Shown: positions 8,080 to 17,769 of the stretch, piece after piece
Layout: every line of letters begins with the position of its first letter
Position numbering within the stretch: position 1 is the stretch's first letter
Origin: Yinghuangia seranimata
GTDB lineage: Bacteria > Actinomycetota > Actinomycetes > Streptomycetales > Streptomycetaceae
NCBI RefSeq assembly: GCF_029953285.1
Contig: NZ_JASAOI010000040.1
Span: 1 to 64,000 of the forward strand
DNA: 64,000 nucleotides
Direction: 5' to 3'
Position numbers and translations under genes: made by a program
The notes under the pieces: generated by a model
Told to the model about the DNA's origin: nothing
The model's input: the letters and a program-made list of their open reading frames with translations, nothing else
The model's database searches: none

Positions 8080-10896
8080 ATGACGGAATCGCCCACGCCG
8101 ACGCTCGCCGTCGCCCCCGTGACGTTCGAGCACACGGGCGAGGCCCTGGGCATCGGCCTGCCGCGGCCCCGGCTGTCCTGGGTCTCCGACACAGGCACAC
8201 CGGACTGGCGGCAGCACGCCTACGAGCTCCAGCTCATCGCCGCCGACGGCACGCCCGGAGAGTCGGTCGTCCAGCGATCGGACGCGTCGGTTCTGGTGCC
8301 GTGGCCGTTCGCGGACCTCGTCTCCCGTCAGCGGGTCGGCGTGCGCGTGCGGGTCGCCGGGGCGGACGCGCACCAAGCCTGGTCACCGTGGAGCGACACT
8401 GCCTGGGCCGAGGCCGGCCTGCTCGAAGAAGCCGACTGGAGCGCGCGGTTCGTCACGCCGGACTGGACCGAGGACACCTCGCGCGACAACCCGTGCCCGG
8501 TCCTGAAGCGCCGCTTCGATGTCGACGGCCCGGTGCGATCCGCTCGCCTCTACGCCACGGCACTCGGCCTTTACGAGGCCGAGCTCAACGGCGTGCGGGT
8601 AGGCGACACCGTACTGGCGCCGGGATGGACCCCGTACGGCCAGCGCCTGCGCTACCAGACCTACGACGTCACTGATCTGCTGCGCACTGGCCCGAACGAG
8701 CTGACCGTCACCCTCGCCGACGGCTGGTACCGCGGCCGACTCGGCTTCGAGGGCAAGCGCGCGCTGTACGGCGAACGGCTCGCCCTGCTCGCCCAGCTGG
8801 AGATCACCCACGAGGACGGCACCGTCGTGGTCGTCGTCACCGGCGAGGACGGCAGCTGGCAGGCCGCGCACGGCCCCGTCCGCCGCGCGAGCCTGTACGA
8901 CGGCGAGACCTACGACGCGCGGGTCAGCCCGGACTCCTGGCGGGGCGTCCGGGCTGAGGCGTACGACCTGGCCCGGCTGTCCGCCCCGGTGGGCCCGCCG
9001 GTCCGCCCCACCGAAGAGCTCGCGCCGGTAGTGGTGACCACCTCCCCGTCCGGCAAGACCATCGTCGACTTCGGCCAGAACCTCGTGGGGTGGCTGGGGG
9101 TGACCGTCGACGGCGAGGCCGGCCAGGAGCTCGTGCTGCGCCACGCCGAGGTGCTCCAGGACGGCGAGCTGGCCACCGAACCGTTGCGCACCGCCGAGGC
9201 CACCGACCGGTACATCCTGCGCGGCGGAGGCGCGGAGACCTGGGAGCCGCGCTTCACCTTCCACGGCTTCCGTTACGCCGAAATCACCGGCTGGCCGGGC
9301 GACTTCGACCCGGCCCACGTGCGTGCCGTCGTGGTCCACTCGGACATGGCCCGCACAGGCCGGTTCACCTGCTCGGACGACCTGGTCAACCGCCTCCACG
9401 AAAACGCCGTGTGGAGCATGCGCGGCAACTTCGTCGACGTGCCCACGGACTGCCCGCAGCGCGACGAGCGCCTGGGGTGGACCGGCGACATCCAGGCCTT
9501 CGCCCCCACCGCCTGCCAGTTGTACGACAGCGCCGGGTTCCTCGCGTCGTGGCTCGCCGACCTCGCCGTGGAGCAGGGCGCGGACGGCACCGTCCCGTTC
9601 ATCGTCCCCAAAGCCGCGGCGTCCGGCTCGGACCTGCCCACCGCGGCGTGGGGCGACGCGGCCACGATCGTGCCGTGGACGCTCTACCTCCGGTACGGCG
9701 ACGCGGGCGTGCTCGACGCCCAGTTCGACAGCATGCGCGCCTGGGTCGACAAGGTCGCGGAGCTGGCCGGGCCGGACCTGCTGTGGAACTCCGGCTTCCA
9801 GTTCGGCGACTGGCTCGACCCGACCGCACCCCCGGAGCAGCCGCAGGCCGGCAAGACCCCGCCGGACGTCGTCGCCACCGCGTACTTCGCGCGCTCGGCT
9901 CAGATCGTCGCCGACGCCGCGGAAATCCTCGGCAGGGAGAAGGAGGCGGCGCACTACGCCGACCTGGCCGCCCGGGTCCGTGCCGCGTTCCAGGCCGAGT
10001 ACACGACCGCCAACGGGCGGGTGATCCCCGACGCGCAGACCGCCTACGCGCTCGCCCTGCAGTTCGGTCTGCTCCCCCGCGAGGAACAGCGCGTCCGCGC
10101 CGCCGATCGGCTCGCCGCCCTGCTCCGCGAGAACGGCTACCGCATCGGCACCGGGTTCGTGGGCACGCCGCTGATGTGCGACGCGCTGGCGGACCACGGG
10201 CACCTGGACGCCGCGTACCGCCTGCTGCTCCAGCAGGAATGCCCGTCCTGGCTCTACACCGTCGTCCAGGGCGGCACGACCATCTGGGAGCGCTGGGACA
10301 GCCTGCGTCCCGACGGGACCCTCAACTCCAGCGGCATGACCTCGTTCAACCACTACGCCCTCGGCGCGGTCGTCGACTGGCTCTACCGCACCGTCGCGGG
10401 CCTGGACGCGGCCGAACCCGGTTACCGACGCCTCCGGATCGCCCCGCGGCCCGGTGGCGGCCTCACCCACGCGAGCGCCGAACTGCGCACCCCCTATGGA
10501 CCCGCGTCGGTGGCGTGGCGCCGCGACGGGGACTCTGTGACCGTCGAAGCCGACGTTCCGCCGAACACCACGGCCGACGTCCAACTCCCCGACGGCCAGC
10601 CGATGGTCACCGTGGGATCCGGGCAGCACACCTGGACGGTCGCCCTGCCCGAATACGCCGCTCGAGCGCCGCTCACCGTGGACACCCCGATGTCCGAAAT
10701 GCTCGACCACCCGCAAGCCATGGAGATCCTGCGCGAGACCCTGACCCGCCACTGGCCGGAGGCTGCTGCCCACATGGACACCGAGTCCACCGGCGGCGCC
10801 GGGTACGCCGAGGTCAGCCCCCGACAACTCGCCGGGTTCTTCGCCGAAGGCGACGCCTGGCTCGCGGAACTCGAACAGCGGCTGGCCGAGATCTGA
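8080..10896 (+). CDS. GH78 alpha-L-rhamnosidase
   Basis: A 938-residue enzyme hydrolysing terminal alpha-L-rhamnose from plant glycosides or polysaccharides. An N-terminal beta-sandwich (about 1-130) and a carbohydrate-binding-like domain (about 150-300, GWTPYGQRLRYQTYDVTD) precede an (alpha/alpha)6 catalytic domain with the hallmark DVPTDCPQRDERLGWTGD near residue 452 (acid residues) and TTIWERWDS near residue 733 (predicted catalytic Glu). A C-terminal beta-sandwich follows. No signal peptide is visible, so it is predicted cytoplasmic. Residues about 865-938 form an extra helical tail (VDTPMSEMLDHP...) resembling that of the GH3 enzyme. The ATG start follows a GAGGAG ribosome site, and a LacI-type palindrome is upstream. 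Confidence 0.95.
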   Translation: MTESPTPTLAVAPVTFEHTGEALGIGLPRPRLSWVSDTGTPDWRQHAYELQLIAADGTPGESVVQRSDASVLVPWPFADLVSRQRVGVRVRVAGADAHQAWSPWSDTAWAEAGLLEEADWSARFVTPDWTEDTSRDNPCPVLKRRFDVDGPVRSARLYATALGLYEAELNGVRVGDTVLAPGWTPYGQRLRYQTYDVTDLLRTGPNELTVTLADGWYRGRLGFEGKRALYGERLALLAQLEITHEDGTVVVVVTGEDGSWQAAHGPVRRASLYDGETYDARVSPDSWRGVRAEAYDLARLSAPVGPPVRPTEELAPVVVTTSPSGKTIVDFGQNLVGWLGVTVDGEAGQELVLRHAEVLQDGELATEPLRTAEATDRYILRGGGAETWEPRFTFHGFRYAEITGWPGDFDPAHVRAVVVHSDMARTGRFTCSDDLVNRLHENAVWSMRGNFVDVPTDCPQRDERLGWTGDIQAFAPTACQLYDSAGFLASWLADLAVEQGADGTVPFIVPKAAASGSDLPTAAWGDAATIVPWTLYLRYGDAGVLDAQFDSMRAWVDKVAELAGPDLLWNSGFQFGDWLDPTAPPEQPQAGKTPPDVVATAYFARSAQIVADAAEILGREKEAAHYADLAARVRAAFQAEYTTANGRVIPDAQTAYALALQFGLLPREEQRVRAADRLAALLRENGYRIGTGFVGTPLMCDALADHGHLDAAYRLLLQQECPSWLYTVVQGGTTIWERWDSLRPDGTLNSSGMTSFNHYALGAVVDWLYRTVAGLDAAEPGYRRLRIAPRPGGGLTHASAELRTPYGPASVAWRRDGDSVTVEADVPPNTTADVQLPDGQPMVTVGSGQHTWTVALPEYAARAPLTVDTPMSEMLDHPQAMEILRETLTRHWPEAAAHMDTESTGGAGYAEVSPRQLAGFFAEGDAWLAELEQRLAEI

Positions 10897-10927
10897 GCGA
10901 GGCAACCCAACCGGACCCGGTACAGGA

Positions 10928-10963
10928 CCGGGAGCCGGCGCGCTGTGTGCGCCGCGCTCCCGG
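10928..10963 (+). terminator. Terminator hairpin after the rhamnosidase gene
   Basis: CCGGGAGC (10928-10935) pairs with GCTCCCGG (10956-10963), and an inner GGCGC/GCGCC pair extends the stem. It lies 32 bp after the GH78 stop and before the SGNH hydrolase gene. No T-run follows. Confidence 0.6.
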
Positions 10964-11023
10964 CCCATATCCCCCACCGGAGCACAGCACGCCACAGGCA
11001 AGCCGACTGTCGAAGGAGGACCG

Positions 11024-11791
11024 CTGGACCCCCGATACCGCCACATCGCGGCGCTGGGCAGTTCGTTCGCGGCAGGCCCGGGCATCGAGCCGACCGCCAA
11101 CAAGGCGGCAGCGCGTTCCGCAGGGAACTACCCGCGCCTGCTCGCCCGGCGGTTGGGCGCACGGCTGACAGACCTCACAGTGTCCGGAGCCACTACGGCG
11201 ACGGTCCCCGAGGACGCCGATCTCGTCACCATCACGGTCGGCGGCAACGATCTGAACTACGCAAGCGCCATGTTCGCCGCCGGCTTCGCCGGGCGTCTGT
11301 CCACCCGCCGCTGGACGAGGCCGTTGCGCGCGGTGCTGCCCACGGCAACCGTGCCCGAACCCACGGAGGAGGACCTCGACCGAGCTGCGGCGGCCCTCGT
11401 CCGCGTCGTCATCGGGGCCCGGGATCGCGCTCCTGGAGCCCGCGTCCTTCTCGTCGACTACCTCACGGTTCTCGGGCCGGACACCCGCCCCGGCCCGAAT
11501 GTGCCCCTGCCCCAGGAGTCCCTCGCGAAGCTGCGCGCCCTCGGGCACCAGGTCGACCGTCTCTTCGCCCTCGCCGCCGAACGCACGGCAGCGGAGCTGG
11601 TTCCGATCAGCTCGCTCAGCCGGGACCACACGCTGGGGTCGTCCGAACCGTGGGTCACAGGCTTCCCTCCCCGGCTCCGCGATCTCCGAAGGATCGCGCC
11701 GTTCCACCCGAACGCCCATGGCATGCACGCTGTCGCCGACGCCATCGTGCGGCACCTGGACACGCCCCGCAGCGCACCTGGCCAGCTGTAA
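11024..11791 (+). CDS. SGNH/GDSL-family hydrolase, probable CTG start
   Basis: A 255-residue serine esterase/lipase-type hydrolase. Block I, ALGSSFAAGPGIEP (residues about 10-23, with the catalytic Ser), block III, TVGGND, and block V, HPNAHGM (catalytic Asp/His region), are all present, so the enzyme should be active. Block I lies upstream of any ATG/GTG/TTG in this frame: the first TTG is at 11153, which would delete the catalytic Ser. An AAGGAGGA ribosome site at 11013-11020 sits just before CTG 11024, so a CTG start (LDPRYRHIAALG) is the best reading. No signal peptide is seen. Its substrate is unknown. The truncated Rhs reading frame begins right after it. Confidence 0.82.
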   Translation: MDPRYRHIAALGSSFAAGPGIEPTANKAAARSAGNYPRLLARRLGARLTDLTVSGATTATVPEDADLVTITVGGNDLNYASAMFAAGFAGRLSTRRWTRPLRAVLPTATVPEPTEEDLDRAAAALVRVVIGARDRAPGARVLLVDYLTVLGPDTRPGPNVPLPQESLAKLRALGHQVDRLFALAAERTAAELVPISSLSRDHTLGSSEPWVTGFPPRLRDLRRIAPFHPNAHGMHAVADAIVRHLDTPRSAPGQL

Positions 11792-11804
11792 GTCCCCCGG
11801 AGCC

Positions 11805-13939
11805 TGCTCGCTCCCGGCTGGCGGAGTCGAGCGCTACGAAGTCACCTATTTCGACAAGCCACGTGCGCGCACCGACGCCTCTGGCGCCCGGTACACCTTC
11901 GACTACGACACCGAACTGCGCCTGTCCTCGGTTCGCGCGCCGGACGGCAGCACCTGGACGTACACGTACGACGCGGTCGGGCGCCTGATCGGCGAGTGCG
12001 ACTTCAACGGCCGTGCTCAGCACTACGTCCTGGACGCCGCGGGACAGCTTGCCTCCCGGTTCGACGCGGCCGGCGGCCGACTCGACTTCGAGCGCGACCC
12101 CATAGGCCGCCTCATCCGCGAAACCGACGTGTCGACCGGGCAGTCCACGATGTTCACCTACGACGTCTCGGGGCGGCTCACGGCCGCCTCCAACCCGGAC
12201 GCCGAGCTGGCCTTCGAACACGATGCACGCGGTCGAGTCACCGCCGAGATCGTCAACGGCCGCCGCGTTGACACGCGTTACGACGCCGCGGGCCGCCGCG
12301 TGCGCCGGGAGAACCCGTCCGGCCATATCAGCACCTGGGACTACGACGCCTGCGGCCGGGTACGCGAACTCGTCGGATCCGGACACGCGGTCCGATTCGG
12401 ATACGACGCGCTGGGACGAGAGACATCCCGGAAGTTCGGCGACGGCGTGGTACTCGCGCAGGAATGGGACACGGCGGGGCGGCTGAGCGCACAGATACTG
12501 CGCCGCGACGCACCGATGGACCCGGTCACCGCCGCTTTGAGCCCAGAGGCCGGCGCGCGGGAACTCCACCGCCGCACCTTCACCTACCGGGAGGACGGTA
12601 TCCCGGTCGTGGTCGACGACTCCGAACTCGGGCGCGCGACTTTCGCCCTCGATCCGGTGGGCCGGGTCACGGGAGTGGACGGCCGGTCATGGCGTGAACG
12701 CTACGCGTACGACGCGCTCGGCAACCTCACGCACGCCGAAGCCACCGGTGACGGCGCCGAACTCGACGAGTCGCTCAGTGGCGCACGGCAGTTCCGCGGC
12801 ACTCTGCCGCGCCGCGCCGGCCGCACCGTCTATGAGCACGACGCCCAAGGGCGCTTGGTGCGTCGGTCCTCCAAGACACTGTCCGGGAAGACCCGGACCT
12901 GGACGTTCACCTGGAGCGCGAGCGATCGGCTGACCTCGGCGGTCGACGACCGCGGACGGGTCTGGACCTACCAGTACGACCCGTTGGGACGCCGGATCGC
13001 CAAGCAGTGCCACACACCCGACGGCGAGGCGCTGGACCGCATCGACTTCGTGTGGGACGGGGTCCACCTCATCGAGCAGATCACAGCGGACGGCAGGGCG
13101 CTGAGCTGGGACCACCGCCCGGGCACCTGGGACGTGGTCGGACAGACACGGACGGCACGCATCGATGCGGACGGTGAACAGGGCCGCATCGACCGCGAGT
13201 TCCACGCCATCGTCAGCGACCTCACCGGCGCGCCCACGCGCATGCTGGACTCGGACGGGGCAAGCGTCTGGCGTCGCGGGCCGGGCCTGTGGGGCGGCGG
13301 TCAGTCCGGACCTCCGCTCGGCTTCCCCGGACAGTACCGGGATGCCGAGACGGGCCTGTTCGACAATCTGCACCGCCCCTACGACCCGGCGTCGGCGCCT
13401 ACGTCGCACCCGACCCGTTCGGACTGTGGGCCGCCCCCAATCACCACGCCTACGTCGCCAACCCCATGGTGTGGGTCGACCCTCTCGGGCTGGCCGCGTC
13501 AAACTACGCACTCGGCGACAAGGGCAACCCGTACCCCACCCGTCAACAGGCGATGGACGCTGCCTACGACATGGCGGGCGTGCGGCCCGGAGCAACGCCC
13601 GACGCGGAATGGCAGGTCGTGGGAGACATCACCAAGAAGAACACGCCCGGCTACTTCTACTCGTCCAAGCCCGAACACTGGGGAACGTTCCAGCAATTCG
13701 AAACGCCGAACGGCTCACGGGTCGTCGTCGAGCACACCGACGACCCGGCCGGCCCGCACTTCCACGCGGGTCAGCCCAAAAATGACGCTACCCGGCAGGG
13801 GGTCAACTTCGGATGGGACAACTCGCAAGCGGCATTTAATGGCTCATATCCAGACGGTACTACCCACGAGGCACCCTTTGAGAGGTATGGCAAGATCGAC
13901 AAACCGTGGGGCGGCGACCACCACCTCTTCTATGACTAG
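11805..13939 (+). pseudogene. Rhs/YD-repeat polymorphic toxin protein, 5'-truncated and frameshifted
   Basis: Tandem YD repeats (YTFDYDTELRL, WTYTYDAVGRLIGE, MFTYDVSGRLTAA, VRFGYDALGRETS) run from about residue 20, followed by the Rhs core end (GQYRDAETGLFDNLHRPYDP). No start codon or N-terminal domain exists in this frame: the sequence enters directly after the SGNH gene, so the large N-terminal part is missing. At 13386-13390 the frame shifts by -1; one G appears lost, and the next frame continues GVGAYVAPDPFGLWAAPN and VDPLGLA, which is the expected sequence. The roughly 150-residue tip that follows contains EHTDDPAGPHFHAGQPK and ends GGDHHLFYD. It resembles the variable toxin tips of Rhs proteins, probably a nuclease judging by the His pattern, but its family is not certain. 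The tip has lower GC than the repeats. Confidence 0.85.
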
Positions 13940-13948
13940 GGGCTGATC

Positions 13949-14485
13949 ATGACCGACATGTCGCTTCTGGCGGCGGCCGGCCTCACCGTGATCGGCCCCG
14001 CCGAGGACGGCACGCTGCCGACGGCGGAAGTGGCGTGGCGGTTGCTCACCGGAATCTCGGTGGAACCGACCTTGGTGGTACCCGACGACGGGCCCGACCG
14101 CGACACCGTGGTCGACGCCGCGTGGCTGCGGCTGGCACGAGAGGCGGAACTGCTCGATGAGCACGGCGAGTTCCTACTCGCGGTGCCGGGTGCCGGGGCC
14201 TCCGGCTGGGCACACGTTCGGTGGACCCCGGCCGCGCGGCTGGCCGAAAACCTGACGAGAACGAGCGGGCTGCACAGGTACCCGGAGTTCCTCGCCATGT
14301 CCCTCGACAGCCGGGTCGTGTGCGGCGCGACCGACGAGGAGGACGGGATCTGGATCGTCCGCGCGCAGGTGCCTCCCCAGTGGACCCGTCCGCAAGAACC
14401 GCATCCGGACGCGATCGCCATGGCCGGCATGACGCTCCGCGAGCGTGTGGAGTTCCTGCGTCGCCGATCCGGGCAGACCGAGTGA
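13949..14485 (+). CDS. Candidate immunity protein of the Rhs toxin tip
   Basis: A 178-residue soluble acidic protein (MTDMSLLAAAGLTVIGPAEDG...) that I cannot assign to a family. It starts 9 bp after the stop of the Rhs toxin tip in the same direction, with AGGGGC as ribosome site. That position and size are typical of immunity proteins in polymorphic toxin systems, so the role is inferred from context only. No signal peptide or membrane segment is present, as expected for neutralising a toxin in the cytoplasm. It is intact although the toxin gene is broken, which is common for retained orphan immunity genes. Confidence 0.6.
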   Translation: MTDMSLLAAAGLTVIGPAEDGTLPTAEVAWRLLTGISVEPTLVVPDDGPDRDTVVDAAWLRLAREAELLDEHGEFLLAVPGAGASGWAHVRWTPAARLAENLTRTSGLHRYPEFLAMSLDSRVVCGATDEEDGIWIVRAQVPPQWTRPQEPHPDAIAMAGMTLRERVEFLRRRSGQTE

Positions 14486-14662
14486 TCACACCGGGTTCAG
14501 AGGTGGAGCCGGTTGCCTCCGGCCGCCTCGGAGACGGCGGTAGTGATACCTGTGGGTGCCGAGAACTTCATCCGCGCAGGTAGGAGCCTCTGCAGCGGCT
14601 GCGCTCGGATGATCCGGCCGACCTGGATCACGGGCATCGTCACGGCTGCGGCAACATCATCC

Positions 14663-15322
14663 GTGCTGCTTCGACTCACCTACCTCGCCGTCACGAACGC
14701 GTTCGCCGCGCTGCGGCTGCTGCCGATGAGCGCCCGCGACAAGGACGCCGAAATCCTCGCCCTCCACCATCAGCTCACCGTCCTCGAACGCCGGCTCGGA
14801 GAGCGGCGGGTACGGTTCACCCCGGCTGACCGGGCATGGCTCGCCGCGCCGCTGCACCCGGAGCCGCGCGACGCACTCCGCGGGATGCGCCTGACCGTCC
14901 ACCCCGACACGGTGCTCCGCTGGCACCGTGACCTTGTGCGCCGCCGGCACGCGGCGGCGTCCCGCACCAAGCGGCCCGGACGCCCGCCCACCGTCCTGAC
15001 CGCAGTGCGCACGCCCCGCACGAACGGGGGGATGGAGCACTGGGTCCGCACCCGCCGCCACGAACTCCTCGACCGCACACTGATCTGGAACCAGCGTCAT
15101 CTACTCCACGCGCTGCGCGAGTTCGAACGGCACTACAACGGGCACCGACCGCACCGGGCACTCCACCAGGCGGCGCCGCTGCAGCCAGCCCCCGAACCGA
15201 TCACCGACCCCGACGAACTCCAGCGGTTGCGAGACTTACTTACGTTCCCGGCGCCACTCGACCGAATGCGCCGACACCGAGTCCTCGGAGGGCCACTCAA
15301 CGAGTATCAGTCAGCTGCATAA
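14663..15322 (+). mobile_element. Internally deleted integrase-core transposase (relic 1)
   Basis: The frame begins VLLRLTYLAVTNAFAALRLL and includes the N-terminal HTH part (KDAEILALHHQLTVLERRLG) and the RRRHAAASRTKRPGRPPTV segment. It then jumps in frame to TAVRTPRTNGGMEHWVRT and the C-terminal HYNGHRPHRALHQAAPL block. The central part with the first two acidic residues of the DDE catalytic triad is missing, so it cannot transpose by itself. It belongs to the rve/integrase-core (IS3/IS481-like) family common in Streptomyces. The open frame extends upstream to 14513, but homology with the other relics begins at about 14650. Confidence 0.8.
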
Positions 15323-15430
15323 GACCGCAGGTCCAGCCCGGTGCCGAGTTTTCGACCAGGACAGGGAGACATGCCGCCCGGTCAGGTAGCGGGCCCTGCG
15401 GTCGGCATGCTCAAGCCTGTAGGGCTGTGG

Positions 15431-15976
15431 TTAGTGGCACCAGTCGGCGCAGGGCACGACGTCGAAGCCTCGGCTGGGAAACACGGTGTCCATGAAGAAG
15501 TCGTGCATCGCCGCGTCGCCGTCGGCGCAACCGTCGCGCAGCACGGTCACCTGGTAGCCGCGGTCCGCAGCGTCGTATGCCGTCGCGGTGACCATGGCGC
15601 TGGTGGCGACTCCGGCGATCGCGAGCGAGTCGACGCGGCGTGCTCGAAGCACGAAGTCGAGGTCCGTGCCGGCGAAGGCGCTGGCGCGGCGCTTCATGAC
15701 GACGACGTCCTCGGCGGCGACGGGCAGGGCTATCTCGGTGGCGGGCGATCCGGCGTGGAACGTGTCCCCGGCTTCGTAGAAGGACCTCAGGAGTGCGCTG
15801 TCCGGCGGCAGGTCGGCCCCGTTGGGCCGGAAGCCGAATTGGACGAACACGACGAGCGCGCCGGCGGCGCGGGCACGCGGGAGCAGCTCGGTGAGCTGCG
15901 GCATGACGCCTTGGGCGAACGGGTAGTTGCTGGTGATGCCTTGCTGGACGTCGCCGATGATCAGTGCCGTGGTCAT
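15431..15976 (-). CDS. Isochorismatase-fold protein lacking the catalytic Cys
   Basis: A 181-residue cytoplasmic protein of the isochorismatase/nicotinamidase-like hydrolase fold. The N-terminal catalytic Asp ([10 protein letters not shown]) and the Lys ([10 protein letters not shown]) of the usual Asp-Lys-Cys triad are present. The loop that normally carries the Cys (G-[VI]-x-T-x-x-C) reads [17 protein letters not shown], with Met in the Cys position. Cysteine-hydrolase activity is therefore doubtful; it may bind rather than cleave its ligand or use a different mechanism. The ATG start follows AAGGGGCC. The gene is monocistronic and convergent with transposase relic 1. Confidence 0.88.
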   Translation of the reverse strand: MTTALIIGDVQQGITSNYPFAQGVMPQLTELLPRARAAGALVVFVQFGFRPNGADLPPDSALLRSFYEAGDTFHAGSPATEIALPVAAEDVVVMKRRASAFAGTDLDFVLRARRVDSLAIAGVATSAMVTATAYDAADRGYQVTVLRDGCADGDAAMHDFFMDTVFPSRGFDVVPCADWCH

Positions 15977-16385
15977 GCGGGGCCCCTTCGGTTCTTCTGT
16001 TGATCATCTCGACTCTAACCTCGCGGCCCGGTGTGCAGGCGGTTCCGCCGCTCCCGCGCGTCGGCGGCCTGCTCCAGGGGGACGACCGCACAGACGCGGG
16101 TGGGCAGTTCGTCGGCGGTGTGGATATCCGCAGGTGAACCGGGTGTGTGGGAGTACTACTTCGCCGCCCACCCTCACGAGGCCGTCAACCGACGCCGTGG
16201 CACCCCCGGAGACGCGTCCACTCCCTCGAGGAGGAAGAGTCGCGCGGAGGCACATGCGTCGCGGGGTCCCTCATGCTGCCATCCGGATCCCCTCACGGGG
16301 GCGTGGACCCGGACAGAGTGCGGGTGGCGATCTTGTTGGACCGCTTCATTGTTGGGCCAGTCGGTGCTCGGTGAGGCTGGCACGC
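15977..16385. other. Intergenic region between the isochorismatase-like gene and bioB
   Basis: About 400 bp between divergent genes. No convincing coding sequence is seen; both strands have open frames without recognisable motifs or ribosome sites. It should contain the promoters for both neighbours, but I could not identify a clear biotin-repressor palindrome. Confidence 0.4.
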
Positions 16386-17447
16386 ATGACGACTTCCTTG
16401 GACGACCTGGCGGACAAGGCACTGCGCGGCGAGACCCCCTCCCGCGAGGAGGCGCTGGCCGTGCTCGCCGGCCCGGACGAACTCCTCGACGTGGTGGCCG
16501 CCGGGGCCCGGGTACGGCGGCACTTCTTCGGCCGGCGGGTGAAGCTCAACACGATCATCAACATGAAGAGCGGGCTGTGCCCGGAGGACTGCTCCTACTG
16601 TTCGCAGCGCCTCGGCTCGTCGGCCGAGATCCTCAAGTACTCGTGGATCACCCCGGAGGAGGCCGCCGAGACCGCCGGTCAGGCGGTGCGGGCGGGCGCC
16701 AAGCGGGTGTGCCTGGTGGCCAGCGGACGCGGCCCGGGCGACCGGGACATCACCCGGATCGAGGACACCATCGCGGCCGTGAAGGCGGACAGCCCGGACG
16801 TCGAGGTCTGTGTGTGCCTGGGCCTGCTGGCCGACGGCCAGGCGGAGCGACTGGCGGCGGCGGGGGCGCACGCGTACAGCCACAACCTCAATACCAGCGA
16901 GGCCCGCTATTCGGAGATCTGCTCGACGCACACGTTCGCCGACCGCACGGACACCCTCCGCCGGGCCGGCCACGCAGGCCTCTCCCCTTGCTCCGGGGCG
17001 ATCCTCGGAATGGGGGAGAGCGACGACGACATCGTCGATCTGGCCTTCGCGCTCAAGGAGTTGGATCCGGACTCGGTGCCGGTCAACTTCCTCATCCCGT
17101 TCAAGGGCACACCGCTCGCGGACAACTGGGAGCTGACGCCGGAGCGTTGCCTGCGGATCCTGGCGTTGTTCCGCTTCGTGTTCCCCGACGTCGAGGTGCG
17201 GCTGGCCGGCGGACGGGAGATCCACCTGCGCGGCCTGCAGTCGCTCGCGCTGCACCTGGCCAACTCGATGTTCCTCGGCGACTACCTGACCAGCGAGGGC
17301 CAACCGGGCGCGGACGACCGGCAGATGATCGCCGACGCGGGCTTCGTGATCGAGGGCGCCGACGAGCGGACGCTGCCGGACGCCCGCCACGACCTGGTCG
17401 CGATCCGGCGCCGGGGTGCGGGCAGCGACCTGCCGGCCAACGCATGA
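16386..17447 (+). CDS. bioB: Biotin synthase
   Basis: A 353-residue radical SAM enzyme that inserts sulfur into dethiobiotin, the last step of biotin synthesis. The radical-SAM cluster motif CPEDCSYC follows [12 protein letters not shown] near residue 60, and conserved [12 protein letters not shown] and [12 protein letters not shown] segments follow. The C-terminal [14 protein letters not shown] supplies [2Fe-2S]-site residues. The ATG at 16386 gives the normal family start, although the frame is open much further upstream. The next gene, bioA, overlaps it in ATGA fashion but is a remnant, so only this biotin gene is intact here. Confidence 0.95.
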   Translation: MTTSLDDLADKALRGETPSREEALAVLAGPDELLDVVAAGARVRRHFFGRRVKLNTIINMKSGLCPEDCSYCSQRLGSSAEILKYSWITPEEAAETAGQAVRAGAKRVCLVASGRGPGDRDITRIEDTIAAVKADSPDVEVCVCLGLLADGQAERLAAAGAHAYSHNLNTSEARYSEICSTHTFADRTDTLRRAGHAGLSPCSGAILGMGESDDDIVDLAFALKELDPDSVPVNFLIPFKGTPLADNWELTPERCLRILALFRFVFPDVEVRLAGGREIHLRGLQSLALHLANSMFLGDYLTSEGQPGADDRQMIADAGFVIEGADERTLPDARHDLVAIRRRGAGSDLPANA

Positions 17448-17769
17448 GGGCCGCCGAGCTGCTCGACCTGAACCGCGAGCACGTGTGGCATCCGTACGCG
17501 CCGATGCCCGGGACGTCCCGGCCGCGACTCGTCGAGTCGGCTCCGGTGCACGTCTTCGCCCGGCCGAACCCGTCGACGGTGTCAGGGAGTTGATCGACGG
17601 GATGTCGTCGTGGTGGGCGGCGGTGCACGGCTACGCGCACCCGGTGATCGACGCGGCCGTCCGCGACCAGATGGGGCGGATGAGCCACGTCATGTTCGGC
17701 GGGCCGACCCACGAGCCGGCGATCCGGCTCGCGAACACGCTGCTGGAGATGGCATCGCCCGCCACTTGA
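17444..17769 (+). pseudogene. bioA: bioA remnant (adenosylmethionine-8-amino-7-oxononanoate aminotransferase)
   Basis: It starts in ATGA overlap with bioB and encodes the BioA N-terminus ([18 protein letters not shown]). Near 17555-17575 sequence is lost and the frame changes: the original frame stops at 17594, and the +1 frame continues [20 protein letters not shown] and [13 protein letters not shown]. At about 17762 homology stops where a minus-strand IS5-like fragment begins. Only about 95 of about 430 codons remain and the PLP-binding region is absent, so no enzyme can be made. This leaves the biotin operon interrupted after bioB. Confidence 0.85.

Noticed and set aside
8383..11103. A 906-codon minus-strand frame opposite the rhamnosidase
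   Set aside because: Antisense shadow of the GH78 gene; no motif, no ribosome site.
15927..16385. An N-terminally extended biotin synthase
   Set aside because: The extension has no BioB homology, overlaps the divergent gene and would add about 150 residues; ATG 16386 gives the usual family length.
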